64,000 nucleotides of DNA, from the NCBI RefSeq assembly GCF_037969875.1, contig NZ_CP150218.1, forward strand, positions 6,138,001 through 6,202,000, in the 5' to 3' direction. The notes below the pieces were generated by a model, which worked only from the letters and a program-made list of their open reading frames with translations, was not told the DNA's origin and did not search any database. This stretch comes from Paenibacillus sp. FSL R7-0337 (GTDB lineage Bacteria > Bacillota > Bacilli > Paenibacillales > Paenibacillaceae). This document shows, piece after piece, positions 55,852-64,000 of this stretch. The stretch's first letter is position 1. Every line of letters begins with the position of its first letter. Both the position numbers and the translations under genes were made by a program.

Positions 55852-56889
55852 ATGTGGAAGGTTGGTGTTGTGGGCGCCGGGTATTGGTCAGATAAGCATC
55901 TGCAGGCATGGCAGCGTATCCCCGGCGTTCAGATTCAAGGCCTGTGCGACCTGGATTCGGACAAGCTGTACAGTAAGGGTGTAGCATACGGAATTCCCCG
56001 GGACATGCTGTACTCCACGCTGGAAGACATGCTGTCTTCTGCGGAGCTGGATATAGTGGATATTATTACCGCGCCGGATACCCATCCCGAGCTGGTCGGA
56101 CTGGCCGCACGGTCCGGGAAGCATATCCTGTGCCAGAAGCCGTTTGCCCGTTCTATGGAGGAAGCCTGTGAGATGGTGGAAACAGCCCATGCTGCGGGCG
56201 TCCGGCTGATGGTTACAGAGAACTGGCGCTGGCTGCAGCCGATTCAGGCTATCCGCAAGCTGCTGGATGAGGGAACGGCAGGACGGCTCCAGACGATCCG
56301 CTATATCCATACGGATTATTATTCACCGCGGTTTGCCCCGGAGAATGAGCTGCCGCAGCCGTTCTTCCGGGAGATGCCGAAGCTGCTGTTCTATGAGATG
56401 GGGGTTCACTGGTATGATACGTGGCGCTTCCTGTTCGGGGAACCGAAGCGGCTCTATGCGGAGACCCGGAAGGTCAGCCCGTATATTACCGGGGAGGATG
56501 CCGGGTTGATTACCCTCGGCTATGAGGATTACATGGGCTTAATGGATATGAGCTGGGCCACCCGGCAGAATTTGCCGGGCAAGCTCACGCTGCCTGTGCT
56601 GCCGGACCATAAGGAACAGCTGATTATTGAAGGCAATCAGGCAACGATCAAGCTGTACAGCAGCGGTACACTCAGCCTGATTGATAACAGCGGGGCCGAG
56701 ACGGTTGTGTCGGAGAAGAACGGCCTTGATTTTGAAGAGAGCCATTACCGGCTGCAGTCGCATTTCATTGAATGCCTGAACACGGGTGAGGAATTCCAGA
56801 CGAGCGGCGAAGATAATCTGAAGACGTTGGAGCTTGTATTCGGGACCTACCGGAGTGCGGAAGAGCATGAGGTCATTCATTTGGCATAG
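55852..56889 (+). CDS. Gfo/Idh/MocA-family oxidoreductase
   Basis: The protein has 345 residues; GGAGG lies in the end of the preceding gene. The NAD(P)-binding start is MWKVGVVGAGYWSDKHLQAW and the catalytic lysine region HILCQKPFARSMEEA has the usual EKP as QKP. The C-terminal half forms the substrate beta sheet (EMGVHWYDTWRFLFGEPKRL). Enzymes of this group oxidise or reduce sugars or inositols. It is coupled to the glycosidase gene, so it may act on the released sugar. A hairpin terminator follows. Confidence 0.87.
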   Translation: MWKVGVVGAGYWSDKHLQAWQRIPGVQIQGLCDLDSDKLYSKGVAYGIPRDMLYSTLEDMLSSAELDIVDIITAPDTHPELVGLAARSGKHILCQKPFARSMEEACEMVETAHAAGVRLMVTENWRWLQPIQAIRKLLDEGTAGRLQTIRYIHTDYYSPRFAPENELPQPFFREMPKLLFYEMGVHWYDTWRFLFGEPKRLYAETRKVSPYITGEDAGLITLGYEDYMGLMDMSWATRQNLPGKLTLPVLPDHKEQLIIEGNQATIKLYSSGTLSLIDNSGAETVVSEKNGLDFEESHYRLQSHFIECLNTGEEFQTSGEDNLKTLELVFGTYRSAEEHEVIHLA

Positions 56890-56908
56890 CTCTAAGGGGC
56901 GGTATACG

Positions 56909-56938
56909 AAGAACCGGGGAGCCGCTGTCCGGTTCTTT
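56909..56938 (+). terminator. Hairpin terminator
   Basis: AAGAACCGG pairs with CCGGTTCTT around an 11-base loop and runs into TTT. It ends the glycosidase-oxidoreductase operon before the kinase gene. Confidence 0.65.
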
Positions 56939-57032
56939 GCCATGCTTACCGGCAAGATTGGCTGATCGCCGGGGAATAGCGTACACTGGGTGAATAGAGT
57001 CATTACTGAACTTGAGCTGCGGGGTGAGAAGG

Positions 57033-57698
57033 ATGGACAAGCTGCTGGAGCAGATCACAGGCGAGCTGCTGGGACAGGTTGAAATAGAAAGCGTGAATCC
57101 GCTGGAGCCGGTGAAGGTCAGCGGTGTAGGGAGGCTCTGGAGGGTGCTCGGAACCGGAAATTACGCGGCTGTCTTCTGCCGTCAGGGAGCAGAGGAATAC
57201 GCAGTGAAGATTTACGCGCCGGGCAGGCCGGGCATTGAGGAAGAAGCTGAGGTGTACCGCCGCCTTGGGCAGCATCCAGCCTTCTCGGAATGCTATTATG
57301 CCGGAGCAGATTTCCTGGTCCTCAAAAGGCTGGGCGGAGTCACCTTCTACGATTCCATGCAACGCGGCATTCTCATTACCGGACAGGCTATTGAAGACAT
57401 TGACAACGCGCTTCAGTATGCCAGATCCCGGGGACTGCGCCCGCATGATATCCACGCCAAGAATGTGATGCTCCGGGAGGGCCGGGGACTGATTGTAGAT
57501 GTCTCGGATTTCCTGAAGGATGATGATTGCAGTATGTGGGAGGATTATAAGCGGTTGTATTACCGGTTGTACCAGCCGGTGGCTTCCCGCCGGGTATTTC
57601 CGGTTCCCCGTCTGATTCTGGAGATGGTCCGCAGAGGGTACCGGTTCTGGCGTCGGCGAAAGCAGGGGCGGAGCGGGTTCACTCTTTTCCGGAAATGA
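57033..57698 (+). CDS. Small serine/threonine protein kinase-like protein
   Basis: ATG 57033 follows GGTGAG; 221 residues. It has the kinase marks in order: glycine loop LGTGNYAAVF, ATP-binding Lys in EYAVKIY, a helix-C Glu region (EEEAEVYRRL), the catalytic loop RPHDIHAKNVMLREG and DVSDF in place of DFG. The short length and basic C-terminus (RRGYRFWRRRKQGRSG) are typical of stand-alone bacterial kinases of this type in Bacillales. The target is unknown. It lies alone between a terminator and a convergent AraC gene. Confidence 0.78.
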   Translation: MDKLLEQITGELLGQVEIESVNPLEPVKVSGVGRLWRVLGTGNYAAVFCRQGAEEYAVKIYAPGRPGIEEEAEVYRRLGQHPAFSECYYAGADFLVLKRLGGVTFYDSMQRGILITGQAIEDIDNALQYARSRGLRPHDIHAKNVMLREGRGLIVDVSDFLKDDDCSMWEDYKRLYYRLYQPVASRRVFPVPRLILEMVRRGYRFWRRRKQGRSGFTLFRK

Positions 57699-57758
57699 CA
57701 AAGGCTTCAATTAGTAGTGCTTACAGATGTGGATCTCAGGAGTGCAGCGGGCATGGCC

Positions 57759-58655
57759 TCAGCCCTTCGGAATCCGGCGATAGCTGGAGGGAGAGAAGCC
57801 GGAGATTCTCTTGAACAGCCGGGAGAAATAATAAGGGTCGTTGATCCCTACGGCAGCGCCGACCTCCTTAATGCTGAGTTCGGTAAGATCGAGCAGATGG
57901 CCTGCGCGCTGGATTTTGAGCCGCAGGAAATATTCAATCGGGGAGACCCCGGTCCCGGCGTTGAAAATATAGATTAGGTGCTGCTTCGATAGGCCGGCAT
58001 GCTTAGCCAGTTCAGGCAGGGTGAGGGTGCTGCCCAGCCGTCCGTTCATATACTGGATCGCCTGCTCCAGATAGCTCTCCCGCTTCTTATCCTGAGCTGA
58101 CTTCCCGGTATTCAGGCCAATCCCGGAGAGCAGTTGTCTAACCGTCTGGGCGATGTGCACATGTGTAGCCAGGGCATAGGTCCGCTCAGCCAGCAGCTCA
58201 TAGGCAGGGACGAACCAGTCGATGAGCCGGGCCTTGCCGCTCGGGGCTAGGGAGAGGAGAGCACCGGACAATCCGAACAGCTTCACCAGCCGGTCGGCAT
58301 GGCTTCCCTTGAAATGGAACCAGTAAATGCTCCATGGCTTCTCCTGCATGGCCCCATACCGGTGTGGGGTGCCTGGAGGAATAATAACCATATCCCCCGG
58401 CTCCATGATCATCCTCTCCCCGTGGTCCAGCTCCACCCAGCCCTCCCCCGCTTCACACAAGATCAAGATATGCGACGGGCTGCCTTCGAGGCGTTCCCTG
58501 AAATGATACCGGGCATTCGGAAAGTACCCGATGTCCGTAATGAACAAGGACGCGGTCAACTCCTCCTGCTCCAGCTCCTTCATCCAATATTCAGGCAGCA
58601 CATACAGCTTCTCCTCGACAAACCCTTCCGGCTTGCGGATATGACCCTGATTCAC
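57759..58655 (-). CDS. AraC-family regulator with cupin sensor
   Basis: GTG 58655 is chosen since GGGGGAG lies 5 bases upstream; ATG 58688 has no such site. The product has 298 residues: a cupin sensor half (GWVELDHGERMIMEPGDMVI, YWFHFKGSHA) and a C-terminal AraC half (LPELAKHAGLSKQHLIYIFN and IKEVGAAVGINDPYYFSRLF). It is divergent from the DUF5107-TPR gene with a 142-bp gap and probably activates it. Confidence 0.9.
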   Translation of the reverse strand: MNQGHIRKPEGFVEEKLYVLPEYWMKELEQEELTASLFITDIGYFPNARYHFRERLEGSPSHILILCEAGEGWVELDHGERMIMEPGDMVIIPPGTPHRYGAMQEKPWSIYWFHFKGSHADRLVKLFGLSGALLSLAPSGKARLIDWFVPAYELLAERTYALATHVHIAQTVRQLLSGIGLNTGKSAQDKKRESYLEQAIQYMNGRLGSTLTLPELAKHAGLSKQHLIYIFNAGTGVSPIEYFLRLKIQRAGHLLDLTELSIKEVGAAVGINDPYYFSRLFKRISGFSPSSYRRIPKG

Positions 58656-58797
58656 GCGGGCTCCCCCTAACAGATAGTATGTAAACAATCTTGCACAGAA
58701 TAAGAATATAATCCATCACTTCCCGCATTTCGTCAATTGGAACCTTCCCGGCCAGGGGCTAGAGTAGAACTATCAAGTCAAGGGAGGCAGTGAAGGC

Positions 58798-61700
58798 ATG
58801 AAGCATACAGGTAGCGGTAAGATGCCGGAGGCAGGCGGGGGGAACACAGACTTCGCTGGCAATGGGGACAACACGTATAATGCGGGCAACGCGGACAACG
58901 CGGACCGGGTGCAGGTACGGGAGACCTGTGTGATTATACCAACCTATGAAGCGGGGGCTGCTGATCCAAATCCTATGTTTCTGGAGAAAAGAGTCTATCA
59001 GGGGAGCTCGGGGCGTGTATACCCTCATCCCGTGATCGAGAGCATCTCGGATGTGAAGCAGGATAGGGTGTACAAGCTGATTATTCTGGAGAATGAATAT
59101 CTGCGCATAGAGATCATGCCGGAGCTTGGAGGGCGGATCTACCGGGCGCTGGACAAGACGAATAACTATGATTTTGTCTACTATAACCGCGTAATCAAGC
59201 CTGCGCTGGTCGGCCTTGCGGGTCCCTGGATCTCCGGGGGCATTGAGTTCAACTGGCCGCAGCATCACCGCCCGAATACGTTCGGGCCCGTAGAATATAA
59301 GCTTGAGGCTGCTCTGGATGGGAGCGCTGCCGTATGGGTGAGCGAGATTGACCGGATGTACGGGACGAAGGTTACCGCTGCATTCAGACTCTATCCAGGG
59401 AGAGCCTATTTGGAGGCCCGGGCCCAGTGCTATAACCGGACGCCGCAGGCGCAGACCTTCCTCTGGTGGGCCAATCCGGCGGTTGCGGTCAATGATCAGA
59501 CGCAGTCTGTTTTTCCGCCTGATGTTACAGCCGTCTTCGACCATGGAAAAAGGGATGTATCACGGTTCCCTATTGCGACCGGTACCTACTACAAACAGGA
59601 TTATTCGGAAGGCGTGGACATCTCCCGCTACAAGAATATTCCGGTTCCGACCTCTTATATGGCCTATAAGTCGGATTATAATTTCGTCGGCGGATATGAT
59701 CACGGCGTCCAGGCGGGGCTGCTGCATGTGGCTGATCATCATATCTCACCGGGAAAGAAGCAATGGACCTGGGGGAACGGGGAGTTCGGTCAGGCCTGGG
59801 ACCGCCAGCTGACCGATGAAGACGGGCCTTATATTGAACTCATGACGGGCGTGTACACCGATAATCAGCCTGACTTCACCTGGCTGCAGCCGTATGAGGA
59901 GAAGAGCTTCATCCAGTATTTCATGCCGTATAAAGGCATCGGTCTGGTGAAAAATGCCTCGGTAGACGCTGCGGTCAATCTGGAAGTTGATGCGGTATCA
60001 GCTCAGGCGGTGGTGAAGGTATACGTGACCTCACAGCTTGCACAGGCTGTTATCCGCTTAAGCGGTGCCGCTGGCGAGTATCTGCGGGAGACTGCAGATT
60101 TGTCCCCGGCAGAGGCTATAGAGCGTACGGTCATACTGCACCATGGAGAGCAGGAGCATAACCTCAAGCTGACGGTCCATAGTGCAGAGGGCAGGCTGCT
60201 GGTCGCCTATCAGCCGAAGCGGCCGGAGATCGAGCGCATCCCCGAGGCGGCGAAGCCGCTGGCAGCGCCGGAAGAGCTGCGTTCAACAGAGGAGCTATAT
60301 CTGGCCGGCCTGCATCTGGAGCAGTACCGGCATGCCACCTTTGAGCCGGAGGCCTATTATCTGGAGGGGCTTAAGCGGGACTGCGGGGATATCCGGCTGA
60401 ATGTAGCGTATGGAACGCTGCTGCTCCGCCGCGGGCAATATGCGCAGAGTGAGCCTTTGTTCCGCCGCGCCATTGAACGTCTGACCTCGCGTAATCCTAA
60501 CCCGTATGACAGCGAAGCCTATTACCAGTTGGGGGTTGCCCTGCGCGGCCAGAACCGTCTGGATGAGGCTTTTGCCGCTTATTACAAGGCGGTATGGTCG
60601 GCAGCCTGGCAGGATGCGGGGTATTTCTCACTTGCTCAGATTGCCTGCCAGCGGGGCCGGTATACCGAGTCGCTGGAGCTGGTGGAGCGTTCGCTGATCG
60701 GCAATGCGCGTAATTATAAGGCGAGGAACCTTAAGTCTGCTCTCCTGCGCAGACTTGGCCGGCCGCAGCAGGCGAGAGGATTCGCCAGTGAGACTGTGCA
60801 GCTTGATCCTGCTGATTTTGGCGCCTATAACGAACTTGTCCTGGCTCTTGCAGCACTGGATGACCCTGCTGCGGCAGAAGAGGCGCTGATAGAATTAGAG
60901 CGGCTTATGCGTGGTGACGCACACAACTACCTTAATCTTATGGCGGATTATATAGGCTGCGGACTGTATGCGGAAGCTCTTGCTGTAGGAGAGAGAGGGG
61001 CCCAGCGGGGCAGATCCGACCCTCAATCTGAACCCGGACTAGAATTAGAATCCGAATCGGTCTATCCAATGCTGCATTATGCCCTTGGCGAATGTTATGA
61101 ACGTACGGGACAAGGCGAGCAGGCACGGGAGGCCCGTAGCAAGGGGCAAGCGGCCTGTCCGCTGCACTGCTTCCCGAACACGCTGTCCGAGCTTGACTGG
61201 CTGTTAAGCGCCATTCGGGCGAATCCCCTGGATGATAAGGCCCACTACTATCTCGGCAATCTCTATTATGACAAGAAGCGGCCGGAGGAAGCGGCGGCGA
61301 GCTGGGAACGTTCGCGTGAACTGAGAGGGGATTTCGCCATCGTTCACCGCAATTTGGCCCTGGCCTATTACAACAAGCAGAATAATCCTGAGGCGGCGCT
61401 TGCTTCACTGGAGCAGGCCTTCGCCTGTGCGCCGCAGGATGCGCGGATTCTGTATGAGCTGGATCAGCTGCGCAAGAAGCTCGCCTGGTCTGCCGGGGAA
61501 CGACTGGGTCATCTAGAGGCACAGTGCAATTTGGTGGCGCAGCGGGATGATCTGTATATCGAATATGTTACGCTGCTTAACCAGCTTGAGCGCTATGACG
61601 AAGCGGTTAGGGCATTAAGCTCGCGTAACTTCCATCCCTGGGAGGGAGGAGAGGGTAAGGTGACCGGGCAATACCAATTCGCCCACAGCGGCCTTGGCAG

Positions 61701-62289
61701 ACAGGCGCTGGATATCGGGCAATTTGAAGCTGCGCTTGAGCATTTCCGGCTGGCCCTGGCCTATCCGCATAATCTGGGCGAAGGGAGGCTGGAAGGGGCG
61801 CAGGAGAATAATATTCATTATGCTCTTGGCCGGGTATACGAAGGGCTTCAGCAGGAAGAAGAGGCTGAGCGCTGCTACAGGGCGGCCTCACAAGGTCTGT
61901 CGGAGCCGGCAAGTGCAGTGTTCTACAATGACCAGCCGCCGGAGATGATTTTCTACCAGGGGCTGGCCTGGCTGAGGCTTCAGGAGCCGATGGAGGCGAA
62001 ACGCCGCTTCAATCGATTGATTGATTATGCCGAGCGTCATCTCTTCGACGATATCAAGCTGGATTATTTCGCTGTGTCGCTGCCGGATTTCCTGGTGTTT
62101 GAGGATGACCTTAACCGGCGCAATGTCATTCATTGCCGCTATATGCGGGGCCTCGGGCTTCTCGGGCTGGGCCGGTATGAAGCAGCGGTATCAGAGCTGG
62201 ATCTAGCCCTTGACCTGGACCCTAATCATCAGGGAGCCGGGGTTCACAGACGGATGGCCGGCAGTGCCCTGAACCGGGGACAATTCTAA
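58798..62289 (+). CDS. DUF5107 domain-TPR repeat protein
   Basis: The protein has 1163 residues with GGGAGG before the ATG and no signal peptide. Residues about 80-400 form a DUF5107 domain, a galactose-mutarotase-like beta sandwich (LENEYLRIEIMPELGGRIYR, WISGGIEFNWPQHHRPNTFG). From about 500 to the end are tetratricopeptide repeats (SEAYYQLGVALRGQNRLDEA, AHYYLGNLYYDKKRPEEAAA, ALGRVYEGLQQEEEAERCYR). The first domain is found in sugar-binding or glycosidase-like proteins and the repeats bind partners. It sits between an AraC regulator and a GH2 gene, so it is part of a sugar-use operon. A catalytic activity is possible but not proven. Confidence 0.83.
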   Translation: MKHTGSGKMPEAGGGNTDFAGNGDNTYNAGNADNADRVQVRETCVIIPTYEAGAADPNPMFLEKRVYQGSSGRVYPHPVIESISDVKQDRVYKLIILENEYLRIEIMPELGGRIYRALDKTNNYDFVYYNRVIKPALVGLAGPWISGGIEFNWPQHHRPNTFGPVEYKLEAALDGSAAVWVSEIDRMYGTKVTAAFRLYPGRAYLEARAQCYNRTPQAQTFLWWANPAVAVNDQTQSVFPPDVTAVFDHGKRDVSRFPIATGTYYKQDYSEGVDISRYKNIPVPTSYMAYKSDYNFVGGYDHGVQAGLLHVADHHISPGKKQWTWGNGEFGQAWDRQLTDEDGPYIELMTGVYTDNQPDFTWLQPYEEKSFIQYFMPYKGIGLVKNASVDAAVNLEVDAVSAQAVVKVYVTSQLAQAVIRLSGAAGEYLRETADLSPAEAIERTVILHHGEQEHNLKLTVHSAEGRLLVAYQPKRPEIERIPEAAKPLAAPEELRSTEELYLAGLHLEQYRHATFEPEAYYLEGLKRDCGDIRLNVAYGTLLLRRGQYAQSEPLFRRAIERLTSRNPNPYDSEAYYQLGVALRGQNRLDEAFAAYYKAVWSAAWQDAGYFSLAQIACQRGRYTESLELVERSLIGNARNYKARNLKSALLRRLGRPQQARGFASETVQLDPADFGAYNELVLALAALDDPAAAEEALIELERLMRGDAHNYLNLMADYIGCGLYAEALAVGERGAQRGRSDPQSEPGLELESESVYPMLHYALGECYERTGQGEQAREARSKGQAACPLHCFPNTLSELDWLLSAIRANPLDDKAHYYLGNLYYDKKRPEEAAASWERSRELRGDFAIVHRNLALAYYNKQNNPEAALASLEQAFACAPQDARILYELDQLRKKLAWSAGERLGHLEAQCNLVAQRDDLYIEYVTLLNQLERYDEAVRALSSRNFHPWEGGEGKVTGQYQFAHSGLGRQALDIGQFEAALEHFRLALAYPHNLGEGRLEGAQENNIHYALGRVYEGLQQEEEAERCYRAASQGLSEPASAVFYNDQPPEMIFYQGLAWLRLQEPMEAKRRFNRLIDYAERHLFDDIKLDYFAVSLPDFLVFEDDLNRRNVIHCRYMRGLGLLGLGRYEAAVSELDLALDLDPNHQGAGVHRRMAGSALNRGQF

Positions 62290-62310
62290 GCAGATGGGGG
62301 ACAATATAAT

Positions 62311-64000
62311 ATGCATACAACAGGACGGCATACGATTATTCTGGACGAAGACTGGTGTTTTCAGGCGGACACAGCAGGTATAGGGGAGCATGAGGAATGG
62401 CAGATTACAGGCTTGCCAGCCCCAAGGAAGGTTGCGGTTCCGCATACCTGGAATGTGGAGGAAGGTCTGGAGGAGCACCGGGGGGCCGGGTGGTATGAGT
62501 ATAGCATCAGTATTCCTGAGGCGTGGAGCAGCAGCCGGTTCCGCCTGCATTTTGAAGCCGTCTACCGTGATGTGGTAGTCTGGGTCAATGGCCGCAAGGC
62601 TGGTTCGCATGTCAACTCAGGGTATACTGCCTTTGAGCTGGAGGTGACTGCGCATATTCTGCATGGCAAGGAGAACCGGATTACGGTAAAAGCGGATAAT
62701 TCCCCGTCCGCTCAGGCGCTTCCGCAAGACTTAAGCTTCGACTGGGCGGATGATGGAGGGATCATCCGGCCTGTACAGCTTATAGTGACCGGGCAAACGG
62801 CCGTCAAGCATATCCGCGTCTTCCCGGAAGTCCGGTTTGGATCCGGGCACCAGCAGGCGTCCGGCCGGTTGCTGGCAGAAGTGCAGCTATGCGGACCCTC
62901 TGCTTCAGCAACAATAGGGGCCACTATTTTCAAGGACGGAGCACAAATCTGGGAGGATCACCGCCCCCTGCCTCCGCAATGCGCGAACTGGCAACTTGCA
63001 GAGATGGAGTGGTTACCGGTAGAGCTGTGGCATTTCGATCACCCGCACCTCTACCAGCTTCAGCTCACTATCCATGAGGGCGGACAGCTTCATGACGAGG
63101 TAACCGTCAATTTCGGGTTCCGCGAGATTGTGGTCAAAGGGCAAGAGCTATGGCTGAACCGCGAGCCTGTCCGCCTGATGGGCGCAGAATGGATGCCGGG
63201 TTCTAACCCTGTGGTTGGCATGGCCGAGAAGCGGGAGGATCTCAGCGCGATGCTGGAGCGGCTGAAGGAGGCGAATGCTGTGATCACGCGCTTCCACTGG
63301 CAGCAGGGCAATGAGCTGCTGGACTGGTGTGACCACAACGGCATTCTTGTGCAGGAGGAAATCCCGCATTGGCAGCAGCCGGCGGAGCCGGATCAGCACA
63401 CGTTCGCGGTAGCCTTATCCCAGGCGAAGGAGATGATCCGCGGCCATTCCCATCATCCGTGTATCTTCGCCTGGGGAATGGGGAATGAGCTGGACGGGCA
63501 GTCGGAGACTACCCTCCGGTACATGGAGCAGCTGAAGCAGGAGATCAATAAGCTGGATTCACAGCGGCTGATTAACTATGTGAGCAACACGGTCCACCTG
63601 CAGCCGTGTAGTGATGCTACGGGAGCCGGGGATCTGTTGATGTGGAATGACTATATCGGAACCTGGCACGGCGAGCTGGATGAGGATGAGGTTATCCGGC
63701 AGATTCTGGCCGATTACCCGGATAAGCCGGTGGTGGTGGCTGAATATGGCCTATGCGAGCCGGTCTACGAAGGCGGAGACCCTAGAAGAACAGAGATCCT
63801 TATGCACAAAACAGAGCTATACCGCAAGTATCCCCAGTTTGCAGCCCTGATCTTTTTCAGTCTGAATGATTACCGCACGCAAATGGGAGAAGACGGGCAG
63901 GGAAGATGGAAGCAGCGGGTTCATGGTTCGGTGGATGTGCATAACCGGGTGAAGCCCTCTTTTGCCGCATTGCGTGAGATAGCTTCACCGCTCCTGCTCG
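62311..64000 (+). CDS. GH2 family glycosidase, N-terminal part (3' cut by window end)
   Basis: The frame starts at ATG 62311, 21 bp after the DUF5107-TPR gene, and is open to the last base (563 codons). The sugar-binding jelly-roll (HTWNVEEGLEEHRGAGWYEY, VWVNGRKAGSHVNSGYTAF), an immunoglobulin-like domain and the TIM barrel follow in the order of GH2. The acid/base is Glu393 in FAWGMGNELDG and the nucleophile Glu478 in VVVAEYGLCEP. The family includes beta-galactosidases, beta-glucuronidases and beta-mannosidases; the exact one cannot be told from this part. No signal peptide is present, so it is intracellular. Confidence 0.88.
   Translation, partial: MHTTGRHTIILDEDWCFQADTAGIGEHEEWQITGLPAPRKVAVPHTWNVEEGLEEHRGAGWYEYSISIPEAWSSSRFRLHFEAVYRDVVVWVNGRKAGSHVNSGYTAFELEVTAHILHGKENRITVKADNSPSAQALPQDLSFDWADDGGIIRPVQLIVTGQTAVKHIRVFPEVRFGSGHQQASGRLLAEVQLCGPSASATIGATIFKDGAQIWEDHRPLPPQCANWQLAEMEWLPVELWHFDHPHLYQLQLTIHEGGQLHDEVTVNFGFREIVVKGQELWLNREPVRLMGAEWMPGSNPVVGMAEKREDLSAMLERLKEANAVITRFHWQQGNELLDWCDHNGILVQEEIPHWQQPAEPDQHTFAVALSQAKEMIRGHSHHPCIFAWGMGNELDGQSETTLRYMEQLKQEINKLDSQRLINYVSNTVHLQPCSDATGAGDLLMWNDYIGTWHGELDEDEVIRQILADYPDKPVVVAEYGLCEPVYEGGDPRRTEILMHKTELYRKYPQFAALIFFSLNDYRTQMGEDGQGRWKQRVHGSVDVHNRVKPSFAALREIASPLLL

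Noticed and set aside
1..64000. tRNA, rRNA, riboswitch or prophage genes
   Set aside because: No cloverleaf, rRNA-like or conserved riboswitch sequence and no phage structural genes were recognised on either strand.

Overview
The window reads as a chromosomal segment of a Paenibacillus-like member of the Bacillales. The grounds are S-layer homology (SLH) anchored secreted proteins, dockerin and cohesin modules, transmembrane AraC regulators beside sugar ABC transporters, strong GGAGG-type ribosome binding sites with occasional TTG/GTG starts, and remnants of a sporulation sigma-K gene. No rRNA, tRNA, CRISPR array or intact insertion sequence was seen. Everything here is read by eye from the sequence; no database search was run.

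Layout. (1) 1-2540: the 3' part of a secreted multidomain polysaccharidase (CBM9, cohesin, dockerin) followed by a small cohesin-SLH surface anchor. (2) 2548-8560: a decayed Wadjet-like (JetABCD) plasmid-defence locus. jetD carries two in-frame TAG codons, jetB and the 5' end of jetC are missing, and jetC is frameshifted. Broken 3' ends of a sigK gene lie on both sides. (3) 8810-21312: an AT-rich, apparently transferred operon-like cluster. It holds a three-gene ABC-2 exporter, a YicI-type GH31 glycosidase, two GT2 and two GT4 glycosyltransferases, a DeoB-like phosphomutase, an RmlA-like nucleotidyltransferase and a Nudix hydrolase. It looks like a complete make-and-export set for a short glycan or glycoside that I cannot match to a known pathway. 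(4) 21414-24539: a large secreted amidase with three SLH domains.

(5) 25079-33106: a mannoside-type utilisation operon (GH130, DUF1861, lipoprotein binding protein, two permeases) read leftward and a divergent transmembrane AraC regulator. Between them lie three GAAAGC direct repeats about two helical turns apart. (6) 33118-36640: response regulator, histidine kinase, ABC ATPase and permease. (7) 36826-38694: a small acidic protein, a MerR regulator and a divergent zinc alcohol dehydrogenase with a textbook 19-bp-spacer MerR promoter. (8) 38800-42316: GH27 enzyme, AraC regulator and CE2-type acetyl esterase. (9) 42324-45856: DinG-like helicase and a zinc-ribbon protein of unknown role.

(10) 45944-52886: a receiver-kinase and a 1902-residue hybrid histidine kinase whose N-terminal third is nine tandem 92-residue HAMP units. 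(11) 53014-64000: a LacI regulator, a DUF5060/DUF4038 glycosidase, a Gfo/Idh/MocA oxidoreductase, a small protein kinase, an AraC regulator, a DUF5107-TPR protein and the start of a GH2 enzyme. Outside the transferred and decayed regions the theme is sensing, import and breakdown of plant-type polysaccharides.
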